From the NCBI RefSeq assembly GCF_030052815.1, contig NC_079493.1:118569132-118633131 (forward strand): a stretch of 64,000 nt of DNA. The letters are read 5' to 3'. This stretch comes from Hevea brasiliensis (taxonomy: Eukaryota > Streptophyta > Magnoliopsida > Malpighiales > Euphorbiaceae). Below the pieces are notes generated by a model. It was not told where the DNA came from and did no database searches. It worked only from the letters and a program-made list of their open reading frames with translations. The position numbers and the translations under genes are program-made. Below are positions 36,177 through 53,684 of this stretch, piece after piece. The stretch's first letter is position 1; each line of letters starts with the position of its first letter.

Positions 36177-37256
36177 ATGCTTGTTGGGAAAATGATCAAA
36201 GGCAGAGCAGTGACATTTTTGCTCTTCTTGGCCTTTATATTCACCCCTTCGCAAGCGAGGTCAATCATTCCTCTGCCGCAGCCTTTCAGATCCTTCAAGA
36301 TCAACACCACCCAGGTATGAATATGTTCTGCAAATTAATGTATATGTATGTATTCATTCCAAAAGCAAAATTTCCTTAAATTTGATCCTTCTGAAAGGGA
36401 ATCGATGAGTGAGAGAGAATGAGGATTCTTTGTTGTTAGATCATGATTATTCCTTTTTTTTTTTAGAAAAATCTTGATTATCCTACAAAAGAAATAAAAA
36501 TATCTTGATATGGAGCTGCTTTCTATTGGTTTATATAATTCCAACATTACCCATGTATAGAATAGAATTGAAGAATTTCAGACAACTTGAGGTTACAGAG
36601 ATTATTTTTGATTCTTGTTAATTAGTATTTCTTGAAGTTTATTATTATTATTATTATTATTTGAAATCTAAATCAACTAATGCTTTGTAAATCTGAAATT
36701 CAGAATGCCAATAGCTGTTCTTACACAGTTCAGATAACGACAAGCTGTTCCTCAACACGGTATACCCGAGACCATATCAGTCTCGCATTTGGAGACGCTT
36801 ATGGCAATCAGGTTAGCATCCTTCTGTGAAATAAATGGAAATTACCCTTAATTGTGTCAGTAGCTCAATGATCAGTTATTGATTAAAAGGGAAAGAGTTT
36901 AAAGACTGAATTTCTGAAAACCCTTTTCAGGAATATTCAAGAATTAATTAAAATGATCAACTAATTGCTCCCATTTGTATCTGAATGATCAGGTTTATGT
37001 TCCCAGAATAGATGATCCATATTCAGCAACATTTGAGAGTTGCTCTACAGATACGTTTCAGATAAAGGGGCCTTGCACATACCAGATTTGCTATTTGTAC
37101 CTCTACAGGAGTGGCTATGATGGCTGGAAACCAAATAGTGTGACTGTGTATGGGTATAACACTAGGTCAATTACATTTACCTACAACACTTTTATTCCTA
37201 GTGGTGTTTGGTATGGCTTTAATTATTGCAATGGAGCCTCCTCAGCCTCCATTTGA
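36177..37256 (+). CDS. ATS3: Embryo-specific protein ATS3-like, PLAT/LH2 domain
   Basis: Exons 36177-36314, 36704-36811 and 36993-37256 are all phase-0 with GT-AG introns, giving 169 residues. An N-terminal signal peptide (VTFLLFLAFIFTPSQA, cleavage likely after Ala27) is followed by a PLAT/LH2-type beta-sandwich. The domain includes SCSYTVQITTSCSSTRYTRD, HISLAFGDAYGNQVYVPRID and FQIKGPCTYQICYLYLYRSG, and ends WYGFNYCNGASSASI. The conserved paired cysteines suggest disulphides in a secreted protein. Family members were found as embryo-specific genes; their biochemical role is not settled. A second in-frame ATG lies at residue 6. The first ATG is chosen as the longer form; both keep the signal peptide. 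Confidence 0.93.
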
Positions 37257-37865
37257 ACTTTACTGGTAGGGTTTTTGTCCTGTCATTTTGGGGTGTTGCA
37301 TGGTGGTACAAGTTGTAAGCAGTCAGCAGTAAGCACAGCACAGAGCTTTCTCTCACATCTCCATTCTAAATGAGAATAAAAGGTCTCTATTCTAAGACAA
37401 TGTGATCGTATTGGAAGGGTGAGGTTGGCTTATTGATATTGGTCCTTGTAATTGTTGTTTTTTGAGCAGGTGGTGCCAATTATTGACAATGATAATACTC
37501 CACCCACTGACTCTGCAGGGCCAGGCCAGCACATGTTCAAATGATAAGATTTTTTTTTTTATTTTATCTAAAGATGGTAATAGATTTCATTTAAAAAGAG
37601 AGATATTACAGTGACGGGCTCTAAACAAACAAACAGAAAAGAGGCCCAACAAAAAGAAGAGACCCAAAGCTCACAGAAAACAGAAGCCCAAGGAAATTTG
37701 ACACGCCTTGATCCATAACTTTATGGTTAGGCCCAAAACCCAGACAATGAAACCCTAGGCCTTGGTAGAGTCGAGCCGTAGAAACCTGGGAGACGCCATG
37801 GAATGATATTGCTAAAACAAAGGAACCTGTGCTGAGGAATCCTCAGGGTAGGGTAAACATTCAGT

Positions 37866-38350
37866 TCAATCGAATTGAACTGAATATAATTAAATTATGA
37901 AAATTAAATTATATATTTTAAAAATTAAATTAAAATTGATAAAAAATTAAATCGAATTGAATAGTTTAATTTTAATTCGATTTAATTTAAACCGGTCAGT
38001 TTTATTTTTTATTATTTTTGAATATGAACTTAATTTTTAAGTTATTTGATCTTATTTTGACATTGGTTTGAACCTAATAATCATTAATCAATGAAATTAA
38101 ATAATTTATATATATAAAATTACGTATAATTCATAAATTTTCCATAAAAATAAATTAATTCAAAGATAATAAAACTATTTGATTTGGTTTGATTTAATTG
38201 ATTTTTTCTCTTCAAAATCGAATTGAATCAAAATAACCAAAGTTTTCATAATATAAAATTGAACTGAACCGAATTATTTTAAAAATTGAATTAAATTATC
38301 AAATTAAAGTCGTTCAATTCAATTTATTCGGTTTGAACAAAATGGTTCTC
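37866..38350. repeat. Dispersed AT-rich repeat with CGAATTGAACTGAA motifs, copy 3
   Basis: The ends are loosely complementary: the left end AGGGTAAACATTCAGTTCAA compares with the reverse complement of the right end GGGGTGAGAACCATTTTGTT. Inside it, ATTAATCAATGAAATTAAAT is the reverse complement of text near 11100-11125 in the first copy. A second related stretch lies at about 14150-14530. It is noncoding. Confidence 0.5.
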
Positions 38351-39732
38351 ACCCCTAATCTCACCATTTGAGACTATAATAAACTAGAAAAACCCAAACG
38401 AGGCCAAAGGGAACCTCAACAATCATATATCGCCCATGAATTGTATGAAACGAAACAGGATATTGATCTCAAAGGCTCTTCCTAGTGCAGGGCAGGGCTA
38501 TCGGCATTCTTCGCAGCCATAGAGGGACCGTGAGGTGAAAGCTATCCGATATGCAGTCACTGTCCCCAGAGATGCCTGCAATATAGCCGAATCCTTCTCC
38601 CAACAACATAATGGACTAGCTCGCACCGAGCAATAAAGGAGACGCGAAGGCCATAACATGCAAGTCGAGACCAAATTCAACAGCATGTCCTTCTATTCAA
38701 ATTCAACAAAAATTGATCAAATAAAATATCTAATTAATTAAATAAAAAATTAGTATTCAATCCTTAAGATTTGATAAAATTATTGTATTTTTAAAATTAA
38801 ATTAATTTATTTCTCTCACCTAATTCTATCAATATATCCATTTTTACCTTTTTTTATTACTTAAAATAATCAAAGTTTTAAGATATTCTGAAATTTCATA
38901 AACATTATATATCAGTAAAAAGTTATTTAAACAAAAAGTTAAAGAAATTTTTTTTAAATAACCAAATAATTTTTATTTGAAAAATTAATTTCTAGAAAAC
39001 TTTTTATTGAAAATATATTTTTTTTAAAAATATTTTTTTAAAAAAAGTTTTGAAAGAAAGTATTTCTGAAATTATAAACTCTTTCACACTTTTGACTGCT
39101 TCTTCTGATTATTGAATAGTTGACAAAAAAAATAAATGAATGATAATAAAATTAAATATTATAAACTAAATAATTTAGTTTTAAAAATAGAAGAATTAAT
39201 TCATCAATTTTAAATTAGCTAATTTATTAGTTGGAATTACTTTGGAATTTTTAATAATTATTAACAATAATTTTATTTTATTTTCAAAGAAAAGATATGA
39301 TATTAAATTAATTAAAAATAAAAAGTTAAATTATTGTAAATTAAAATATAATCAATGAATTTTATTTTAAATTATTTTTAAAATTATAAAATTTTGAATT
39401 TAAATTTTAATTGAAGTTAATTGTATTAAAAAAATAAAAAATATATTTATAATTTGGCTAAATTCATTTTGTAAAATATATTTTTTAATTAAAAATATAA
39501 GGATATATGCTAAGCCAGGTCATTTTGTGAAAATATATTTTTTTCAAAACGACACGCACGAATTTGGGCTGAACGGAAAGGATAATTTCGTCATTTGAAG
39601 CGCTTGCCCTTTCTTCTTATATCCTCTCCTTCACTCTATTCAAAACCCTAGTCAGCTCCCCTCACTCTCACTTTCTCTTCCATTTTCTGCTTATTTCTTT
39701 CAAAGCCCTACTACACTCTTCGAGCTCTTAAG

Positions 39733-39843
39733 GTAAGCTTAGAGCTCTACAAGGAACTTAATCCTGGAAATTTGATCCTCAGATTATCAAAACCTTAATC
39801 CGGGAAATTTTATTAAATTTGCTGTGTATTTGTATGCTTACAG
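39733..39843 (+). other. Probable 5' UTR intron of UAP56
   Basis: CTCTTAAG|GTAAGC at 39732/39733 and TATGCTTACAG ending at 39843, five bases before the start codon. The upstream leader (about 39620-39732) is pyrimidine-rich and gene-like. Inferred from motifs only. Confidence 0.65.
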
Positions 39844-39848
39844 GCAAA

Positions 39849-45625
<5,777 letters not shown>

Positions 45626-48399
45626 CGTTCATGTGCATTGAAGTTGACAATTGATGTAATTGAGAGCTTGATGGATGTGAAAAAACCAAACAAGCATTGA
45701 TTCAATATCTAGTAATATGTAGTGGATTTATGCAAAGAGTATATTTAGACTGGAGGTAGATGATGACTTCAAATGTTGAGCTTATAGCTGCGACTTTTAA
45801 AATTAAAGTTAGTACTTTCGGACATTTTTGGGTAATTTGTTGGTCCCGTATTGATTATCTTGTCTCTACTGTGTATTCTATATATTTTGGCTGCGTTATT
45901 GCATTAGATAAACTTTGTTACAGAATTATAGTTATTAATTTATACTTCTTAATCTTCAATTGTGGATGGTTTTCGCAAATGCATTTTCTCTGATCTATAC
46001 CATAGCTTTGCTTTTCCTGTGCTCGGAATTCTCTTCATCCAGCGGTCTGAAATTTGAGGGTTTTAAGCCAAGTGGTCTGCCATAAGTAAGAAATCGAAAA
46101 ACAGAAGGAACTTGGTGGCTTGACCTATTTTAAATCTGTGTCAAGTGCGCCAATATTTTCTGCTACCCTTTTTAGTTATAATTATCTTTCTATTTCCTAG
46201 GGATAATGTTGGATTCAGTGGAAGCTAATGGCTGATCTTATACAATTAATATATTATTATTATTATTAATAATGCTAGAATTAATAATAATAAATTGATA
46301 AATAACTAAATAATATATTTATTTTAAATTTTAGTATAAATTAATATAATATATTATAAATTAGTGGGTATGTGTGTTAGACTTGGTAATTATTCCATGA
46401 CCAGGAGCAGAATACACATCAATAATTTTGATTTGCCTGGTGTAATCTCCAATGGAAATGCAGTCTTCTCTTATTAATTATGCATTAATTAACATTTATA
46501 TTTATATCAATTTTATTAAAATGTGCTAACTCATTCTTGAAATAGGATTTATGAAATGAAATTACCAGAATTTGAACTCATGTACTATAAAGCAAATATA
46601 TTAAACTACTAGTCTAATGGGCTTATGCAGCTTATGATTAAAGTTACTAATTAAATGGGAATGCATGAAAACACGTATGTGAATTGTAATTTTTCATTGC
46701 ATTAAATGATTAAGGTTTTGTTTATTTATTGAAAATAATTTGTGTATGAAAATATTTTTTATAAATTTTTTTTAAAAAAATATTATTTAATTATAATATT
46801 AAATTAATAATATATATTTAAATTATGTACATATAAATATTTTATATTTTAATAACATTATCAAAATATAAAAAATAAAAAATAATTCTTTTTTAAAAAT
46901 AACTTAATTTTTTTTATTAGAGAAATATTTATCATTGACTTAGCTTTTTTTTAAATATCTCAAATATTAAAATATATAAAAAATATATTTTTCATTAAAT
47001 AAATAAAGTACTAGCATATATTTATTTATACGCACTATAAAAATCGTATAATAAAAGGCGATTAGACGGAAACACTAAAATTGATTTGGTAGAACTACAA
47101 TTACAGCTTTGTCCAGTACAATTACATCACGTTGCCTTTTTATTGAAATTACACATTGGCACATGGTGTGGCAAAATGCATTGGTCCATTTGTCTTTTTC
47201 AATTGGGTTTGCTTTGTTTTCTCCGCAACATCTCGACGCACGTAGCCCATGTACCAAACGACGACGTTTTTATTGTCTTCCATTTTGTACCTTGGTTCTT
47301 TGCTCTTCATCAAATCACCATATAGGATAATGCGCATATATTTGTGGAATGTAGGTGGGTTTTGGAAGTTCTTATGGAAAAATTTAAGTTTAAGATCATT
47401 TATTTTATTTTATTTTATTTATTTATTTATTTTTGCTTTGTTATGACTTTGTAGGGTCTGCTTCACTTAGCCTTAAAAGAGAGTTATCATAATTTAAACT
47501 TTTTTTTTTATATTTAATTTCATGAATTAAAAGAAATTCTCTTAGTATTTGAAAACTTTTTTAAAATAAGGGAGTTATTAGAATTTAAACCTGATCTCTT
47601 CTTAATGTAAGTAGCTATTAACATTGCTTTTGTTATGTCTTAGATATATATATTTTTTGTGCTTTGGCTGTGCTGTGGATTATTTGTTGTGGTTTAAGTT
47701 ATTGCTGAAGTTTGATCTTTTATGTCATTGATAATGCAGAATGTAAAAGAATGAATCAAAGAGAGATTATTTATATGAATGAGGATGATTTTTTTGATTA
47801 TGGCGGCACATTGCTTTTTTGATTAATGGGAAAACCTTTATCATTGGGAAATATAAAAAGGATATAAATTATTGCTTTGATTCTTGATATCATGTTGTCT
47901 CTGTTTAAGTAGCATGTTGAGTGTCCATGTAATCTGCATTCAAATTGATGTCAATGGTGCTCTTTAAAAAAAAAAAAAAATTATGTTGGTTGTGTTGTTT
48001 TTTGCTATTCCCCACCATAGTTTTTGTTTTTGATCTATTGTTATCTAGAACTGAGGTTATTTAGTTGTCTTTATTTGATCACTGGAGCTTAATCAGCTAT
48101 TCACAACAAATTAGCAATCTTGATTCTATAAATCTACTGTTAGAGTAGGAATGCTTTATGCTTTTAAAAAAAATAAAGGTTGCTGATTCTGTCATTATGT
48201 GCAGTCTCTAATTAATTAGGTTTGTTTTTGATTTATTTCTATAAATGAGACTATTTAGTTATGTGTAGCTAACCCATTGAGTTTATCAGCTATCCCCAGT
48301 GGAGTGGCAATGCTGATTGTAGAAATCTTTTCTATTTGGTGGTCTCTGTATTTATTGGAATTACTGTTTACCTGAGATCTTTTTTCTTCTTTTCTTCTG

Positions 48400-48985
48400 C
48401 AGTAAATGCCAACAAACAATCCCGTTTATCCCATGTTAGGTTCATCCTTTGGTTCAGCAGCTGAGGGAACTAGCTTTGAGGCTGCTGAAATTTCTCTTCG
48501 TTGCTGGGTGGGTTAATTGAGGTAATTCAATTGAAGGGTTTTCTTCCATTTCCTTACATGTGAAATCTAGGTGACAAAAGTTAAAAGTGTTATTAGGTTT
48601 ATGCAGGATTTCCCCTTCTTTTTGGAAGTTACTAATTTTGTTGATTGATGTCATTGATTACCTTTTTTAAATCTATATTGCTTTTTTTTTTTTTTTTTTT
48701 TTTTTGGGATGTGATTTGCTCAGACTGGCTTTATCAGGTGTTTTATGCATACCATTTCTATTTAAAATTATGATGAATTGAAGCCTTTTCCTTCTGCTTT
48801 TCTTTTCTCTGGTCTGACTTATTTTGCTAATTAATATAATTTATTTTTAGCCTTTTTCACTTCTGCAGGGAGTTCCCAATAAACAATCGTGTTTATCTCA
48901 TGTTTTGTGCATCCTTGGGTTTGACAGTAGAGGGAACTAGCCTCGAGGCTCTTGAATTTGCTCTTTCTATTTGTGAGTTAGTTGA
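48400..48985. repeat. Diverged direct duplication with exon-like features
   Basis: 48405-48510 and 48872-48985 share AACAATC.TGTTTATC.CATGTT and GAGGGAACTAGC.T.GAGGCT. Each copy is preceded by a pyrimidine-rich stretch ending CTGCAG. No long shared reading frame is kept. Confidence 0.7.
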
Positions 48986-49412
48986 TGTGCATAGTTTTGC
49001 TATGGATCTAAGATACAAGGAATGTTAAAAAATCTTTGACATAATTAGTGCCCTGATACAATTGTTGTGCACAATTGTAATACAAATCACCTGACTGCTG
49101 AACCTTAAGATATTTTTTCAGGAGCACATATTTTTTTAGGGTCACTCTCTATGCTCTCTCCACAGTTAGCCTGTTATGACTTTTATTTTACAGTTTACAT
49201 CAACCTTAATTTAATCAATAAATATAAAATATTAACCAACGCGAAGGTATATTTTCAGTATACATTATTGTTATCCAGTTTATTATTCTCTAAATGATAG
49301 AATCGGATTGATTAAATCAGAATTCATTTTATTAATTTATAGAATTGTGGTTAGTTACATCAACTTTTTGATTCAGTCAAATAATTAAAGAAAAATGACA
49401 AGAAAGAGAGGT

Positions 49413-49495
49413 TCTATCTTGAAGCCTGAACCTCTCCTTCCATTAACTTGTTTGCCTTCTACTTATGGAAGGAGAGGTTCAGGCTTCAAGATAGA
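49413..49495. repeat. Perfect 31-bp inverted repeat (hairpin), 21-base loop
   Basis: Arms 49413-49443 and 49465-49495 are exactly complementary (core GAAGCCTGAACCTCTCCTTC). A 13-bp direct repeat AAATGACAAGAAA flanks the hairpin (49393-49405 and 49497-49509). Confidence 0.93.
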
Positions 49496-49951
49496 GAAAT
49501 GACAAGAAAAATGAATTCTTATCCATTAATGAGTCCATATAGTTGAAAAAATATTTTGTAATGTATGATATCGTTAAAATACTAAATGTATTGAATTATA
49601 TCTACAGGAGAATAAGAGAGAACCATAAAGACATGTTCGTGAATGTAATCCTAAGTTGAGAGGGTGAACCATATAAATATCGGTATTTATGTGTTGTATT
49701 TGCTGTATTTCTGTGGTTTTAGCTTCCACGATTCACAACATATTATCTCTTTAATTTCTTTCTAATTAAATTATGATTCTGACATTTGTAGATTTGCAAG
49801 GCCCAGCCTAGGTTATAGGAGGCAAAAAAAGTCTTTCCTTCTGGAATAAAGCAAAAGCTTCGAAGGGAAGAGACACATTCTTGTGTTGATGATTCTGTAA
49901 CCTGAACGAAGAAAACTACAACTTTGTTTCTCTTATTTATGGATAACAGAA

Positions 49952-51617
49952 AGGCTAACAGATTAACAGTTGCAAACAACCTTTCCAACTCATATGTTTC
50001 TCCGGCCAAGTAACTAGTCTAACTAACTTGTAATTGCTTCTCACTCTTCTGGTTCCTTGCACAGTGAACTTGTGTTAGGATGAGCTATTACCGTTTCTTT
50101 TTAAAAAATGAATATAATTTCAATTTTTTAAATCAATTTATTGTGAAGTTTAAATCAAACACAAGTAAAAAATAAAAACTAATAATTAGAGTTCGCCCAG
50201 TCGATAAGAATTAGAACATAAAACAACATTACATGCTTAGAAAAAATATATATATGACAAAAAATCAACAAATTAAATTCGATTCTTTATTTGATGGGAT
50301 TTCTTGCTTTCTTTTATACATGTTCTTAATGGGAAAAAGTAAATAAAGGGATAACACTTTACATAGAAAAAAGAAAGCAGACATTACTACAACACTATCA
50401 GCTTTAGCTACCATTTCTAGAGCATAAAAATATTATAAATAGAAGGCAACATAGATGTGCAGCTGCAACTACAACTTCAAGCTATACTGTTGTTGTGGTT
50501 TAATTCGGGATCTTCTACTTGTTAATTTTATTTTCTTGGATACTAAAATGGTGAGATAAGCTATCCCTACATCTCTATATTTCTATCTATTGGGGCATCA
50601 AACTGATTTGAATTTAACATCTAGTATTTTGACTTTTTTTGTTTTTTTTTTGGCAGGATCTTTACACCATTTTCTTGGTCTTATGCATGGCTGCATTGGT
50701 GTCAAGCATGATCCCTCAACCTTTAAATGTAGTTGATTTTGGAGCCGTTGGTGATGGAACTATAGATGATTCCAAAGTATAAAATAAAGTTACTACAAGT
50801 TTATGTTTGTTTCCGGAACTAATTTCCTAGAATTAATTGGAGTATTATGCTTGGCTCTCAATTTTCATCTTTCATATGGGCTCACCTTAATCAACTTATT
50901 TAATTTAATGAATAGAAATTCATAAATGACCATTTCTGTTTGGTGTGGCCTTTATAGGCTTTTATGAATGCATGGGAAGCTGTTTGCAGAGCTACACAAG
51001 AAACTACTCTCATAATACCAGCCAGAAAGACATTTCTGCTTAATCCTGTGAAGTTTCTTGGTCCATGCAAGTCCCCTAGCATTAAAATTCTGGTACATAA
51101 ATTACTAGTAAATACTTTAATTTCTTGAATTACCATGTATGAGCAAGATATACAGAAATGTAAGGTACACTTGTAAGGTACACTTTTTTTTTTCTCCAAT
51201 TTTAGGTTCAGGGGAATATTGTTGCTCCAAGTAAAATGTCAGATTGGACTACACCTTACATGGGTAGTTGGATTGTCTTTGCAAGGGTAAATGGACTCAA
51301 TGTGATTGGAAATGGACAAATTGATGGGCAAGGGTTTGAGTGGTGGAAATGTGCAATGAGCAGCAAATGCATGAGACCTATGGGGATGAAAATTCATACT
51401 TGCAATAACATTCAAATCTCTGGACTGAAAATATTTAACAGCCCAGCAAGGTTTCTCTCTGTATCTGATAGTAACCATGTCACCATCTCAAACCTTCAGA
51501 TAACAAACCCTGAAACAAGCCCCAATACGGATGGTATGGACCTCACTCACTCAACCAATATCCATATTAGGGACTGTCAGATTTCCACAGGTATTTACAC
51601 CAAATTTTTTTCCCACT
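49952..51617 (+). repeat. Segmental duplication, copy A
   Basis: This matches 61743-63418 almost continuously, from GGCTAACAGATTAACAGTTG through the promoter and the first four exons of the polygalacturonase gene. It has scattered substitutions and small indels. Confidence 0.92.
50433..50441 (+). promoter_or_regulatory. TATA box of polygalacturonase gene
   Basis: TTATAAATA lies about 107 bases before the start codon. The same motif in the same context is conserved at 62222-62230 in the duplicate. Confidence 0.65.
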
Positions 51618-52613
51618 AATTTCACTCTCTGTATCACAATATTCTTCTCTGAAACTTTGGTTGGTATAATTGTAGGTGATGATTGTATTGCAATTCTTTC
51701 TGGTTGCTCTTATATATTCATTTCTGGGGTGTCTTGCATTCAAGGCCATGGTATCAGGTTTGTCAAATCACTTGCTTTCTTATCTGAAAAGTCATAATGG
51801 CCGGTTAAAAATTTTAATGCACTGATAAAAATTTTCTGAATTTCATTGCTCTGAGTTGCAGTATTGGAAGCTTGGGACACAACAGACAGCGTGATACAGT
51901 GGAAGAAGTACATGTGAGGAATTGCAAATTTGGATCAAGTTTAAATGGTGCCCATATCAAAACATGGCAGGTAAAAAAAAAAAATAATAACAACAGCAAC
52001 AGCTAAACCTTGATATCAAATTAGTTAGAGTCGGCTATATAGATTTTTTTTTTTTGTCTTTCATCTCTCTTTGAGACTAATTCCGCATTAATATTTAGAA
52101 ATCGTAAATCTTTTGAGAATAGATCATTAATTGTCCGTCAATTATCTTTATTTCTTTCAGGGAGGATCTGGATTTGTCAGGAAGGTCTCATTTCAAGATA
52201 TCACATTACTTAATACTTCAAATCCCATTAACATCGACCAATTTTATTGCCCTCATAACAAATGTGCTAATCAGGTAATTGTTGAATTTGCAATAATTTT
52301 GTACTGAGACATGTCAGGTGTGATCAGTATTTGAATAATGTGATTTTTTTTTTTTTTTTTTTTTTTTGCTGAAACTTTGCAGACGAAGGCAGTCAAAGTA
52401 AGTGATATTTCTTTTCTTAGATTTAGTGGGACTTCCTTCACAGAAACTGCAATCAACATAGCCTGCAGTGAAAGTTTGGGTTGTTTCGATATTGTTATGG
52501 ATCAAATCAACATTATTTCTTCAGACGCAAACAAGAAGGTTGATTCAAAATGCTTCAATGCCCATGGAAGATCTACAAATACTGTTCCTAGAGTTGATTG
52601 TTTATCGTATTAG
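50548..52613 (+). CDS. Polygalacturonase-like protein, GH28, with altered RIK motif
   Basis: Eight coding exons: 50548-50550 (ATG only), 50657-50776, 50958-51092, 51206-51590, 51676-51757, 51862-51970, 52161-52274 and 52383-52613. They join in frame to 392 residues. A signal peptide (DLYTIFLVLCMAALVSS) is followed by the parallel beta-helix: NVVDFGAVGDGTIDDSKAF, NTDG (193-196), GDDC (215-218) and GHGISIGSLG (238-247). The catalytic Asp residues and the His of GHG are present. The usual substrate-binding RIK is HIK (273-275; codon CAT at 51953). The family hydrolyses homogalacturonan in the cell wall. An alternative start is an in-frame ATG at residue 12. The R-to-H change may lower or alter activity. 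Confidence 0.9.
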
Positions 52614-53038
52614 TCCTGTTTATTATACAGTAGCACATTTTATACGTGCACTTACTAGGTGTAATTCTCTTCTTCTCTAATAAAATTAGCCCAACTTTGC
52701 TCTTAGTTTTTTGCTCAATTTATAAAATTTATGTATATACAAACATTTTCATTTTAAATTCCAGTCTCATGCAGATGAATTTCAGCCAACAACTTGTCGT
52801 TTAACCAAAATGAATTGGTCAGCGCACTGGATTTGAAGAGATCAGATTAGCAAGTAGGGCAGATTTGGGTTGTGAAATTACATCTCATGCAGTTGATTAT
52901 CGAAACACTGTAACTACACCAATGTTATTTTGGAAAACATAATGGATATTTTTTTTTTTGTATTTTTCCTTTTAAAATATTTTGGTTATTGTGAAAAAAA
53001 AAATTGTTCCTTTATAAATAATATGATTTTCTATTGTA

Positions 53039-53338
53039 GCATTGGAAGCTTAGGAGAAAATGCAAAGACAGATACATGTAAAAGACCACTCTCAAACGAA
53101 CAACAAATGGAGTGAGGATCAAAACATAGCAAATAATGAGAGTTAATTATAATAATTAATAAATTGATTTAATTTATTAGATTTATAGAATAATTCATAA
53201 AATATTTCATTGATCATTTAAGGGTCTGGATATGCTAGACAGATCTCTCTTGAAGGAATTACGCTTAATGCAGTTGCCAATCCTATCATCCTTGATCAGT
53301 TTTACTATGATCATAAATCAGATTGCAAAAATCAAGTA
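53039..53338 (+). pseudogene. Polygalacturonase exon remnants
   Basis: SIGSLGENAKTDTCK (53040-53084), then a frame-disrupted segment containing AATGGAGTGAGGATCAAAAC, which is a normal NGVRIKT coding sequence followed by a stop. Then, after an intron-like AT stretch, GYARQISLEGITLNAVANPI and ILDQFYYDHKSDCKNQ (53225-53337). These correspond to exons 6-7 of a GH28 gene from a different subfamily than the gene just upstream. N- and C-terminal parts are missing, so it is a fragment. Confidence 0.85.
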
Positions 53339-53684
53339 ACAAAATCTCGCTCTTATTTTATTAAGAAACTAAAAAGTCACAAATTAGTGATAATTAGTAA
53401 GAATAATTAATTTTTTTCAATATATATATTAATTATAGTAATAATAAAGAAATCACTAAAATGGAAATTAAAAACTTATTCTCTTCTAATAAAGTGTCAT
53501 TTGGCAAAAATATAAACTTTCACTTGGTAATTTGTGTTAAACATTTTTAGAAATCAGCTTTATAATATAGATTCATCAAAATTTGGACTCTAACCAGGCT
53601 GCTTTTTCCATTGGCAAGCTATTGTATTATTTCATTTATTCCTCAAAAAGATGAAGTCTTTTTTGATGTGGAGAATATAAAATT

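Larger units (their letters stand above)
37257..39848. other. Repeat-bearing spacer between ATS3 and UAP56
   Basis: The 3' UTR of the ATS3-like gene is followed by a poly(T)-preceded segment (37546-37865), an AT-rich dispersed repeat (about 37866-38350) and a GC-richer segment (38350-38700) that may be the other half of an interrupted element. From 38700 to 39530 the DNA is very AT-rich. Bases 39590-39732 look like the leader exon of the helicase gene. No protein could be assigned to the 62-codon minus-strand frame at 38498-38686. Confidence 0.5.
45626..50547. other. Long spacer between UAP56 and the polygalacturonase
   Basis: The helicase 3' UTR is followed by mixed-composition DNA. I find no supported coding gene. 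Notable items are AT-rich MITE-like text at 46730-46990, a diverged duplication (48400-48510 versus 48870-48985) and a perfect hairpin (49413-49495). From 49952 begins the block that is duplicated at 61743. Short open frames at 47075-47337 and 49743-50009 have no recognisable domains. Confidence 0.5.

Noticed and set aside
36975..37256. Independent 93-residue protein starting MYLNDQVYVP
   Set aside because: It is the third exon of the ATS3-like gene read through from its intron; the splice acceptor at 36992 explains it.
47075..47446. Cluster of overlapping frames on both strands
   Set aside because: All are short, mutually overlapping and without recognisable domains; no splice-supported gene model can be built.
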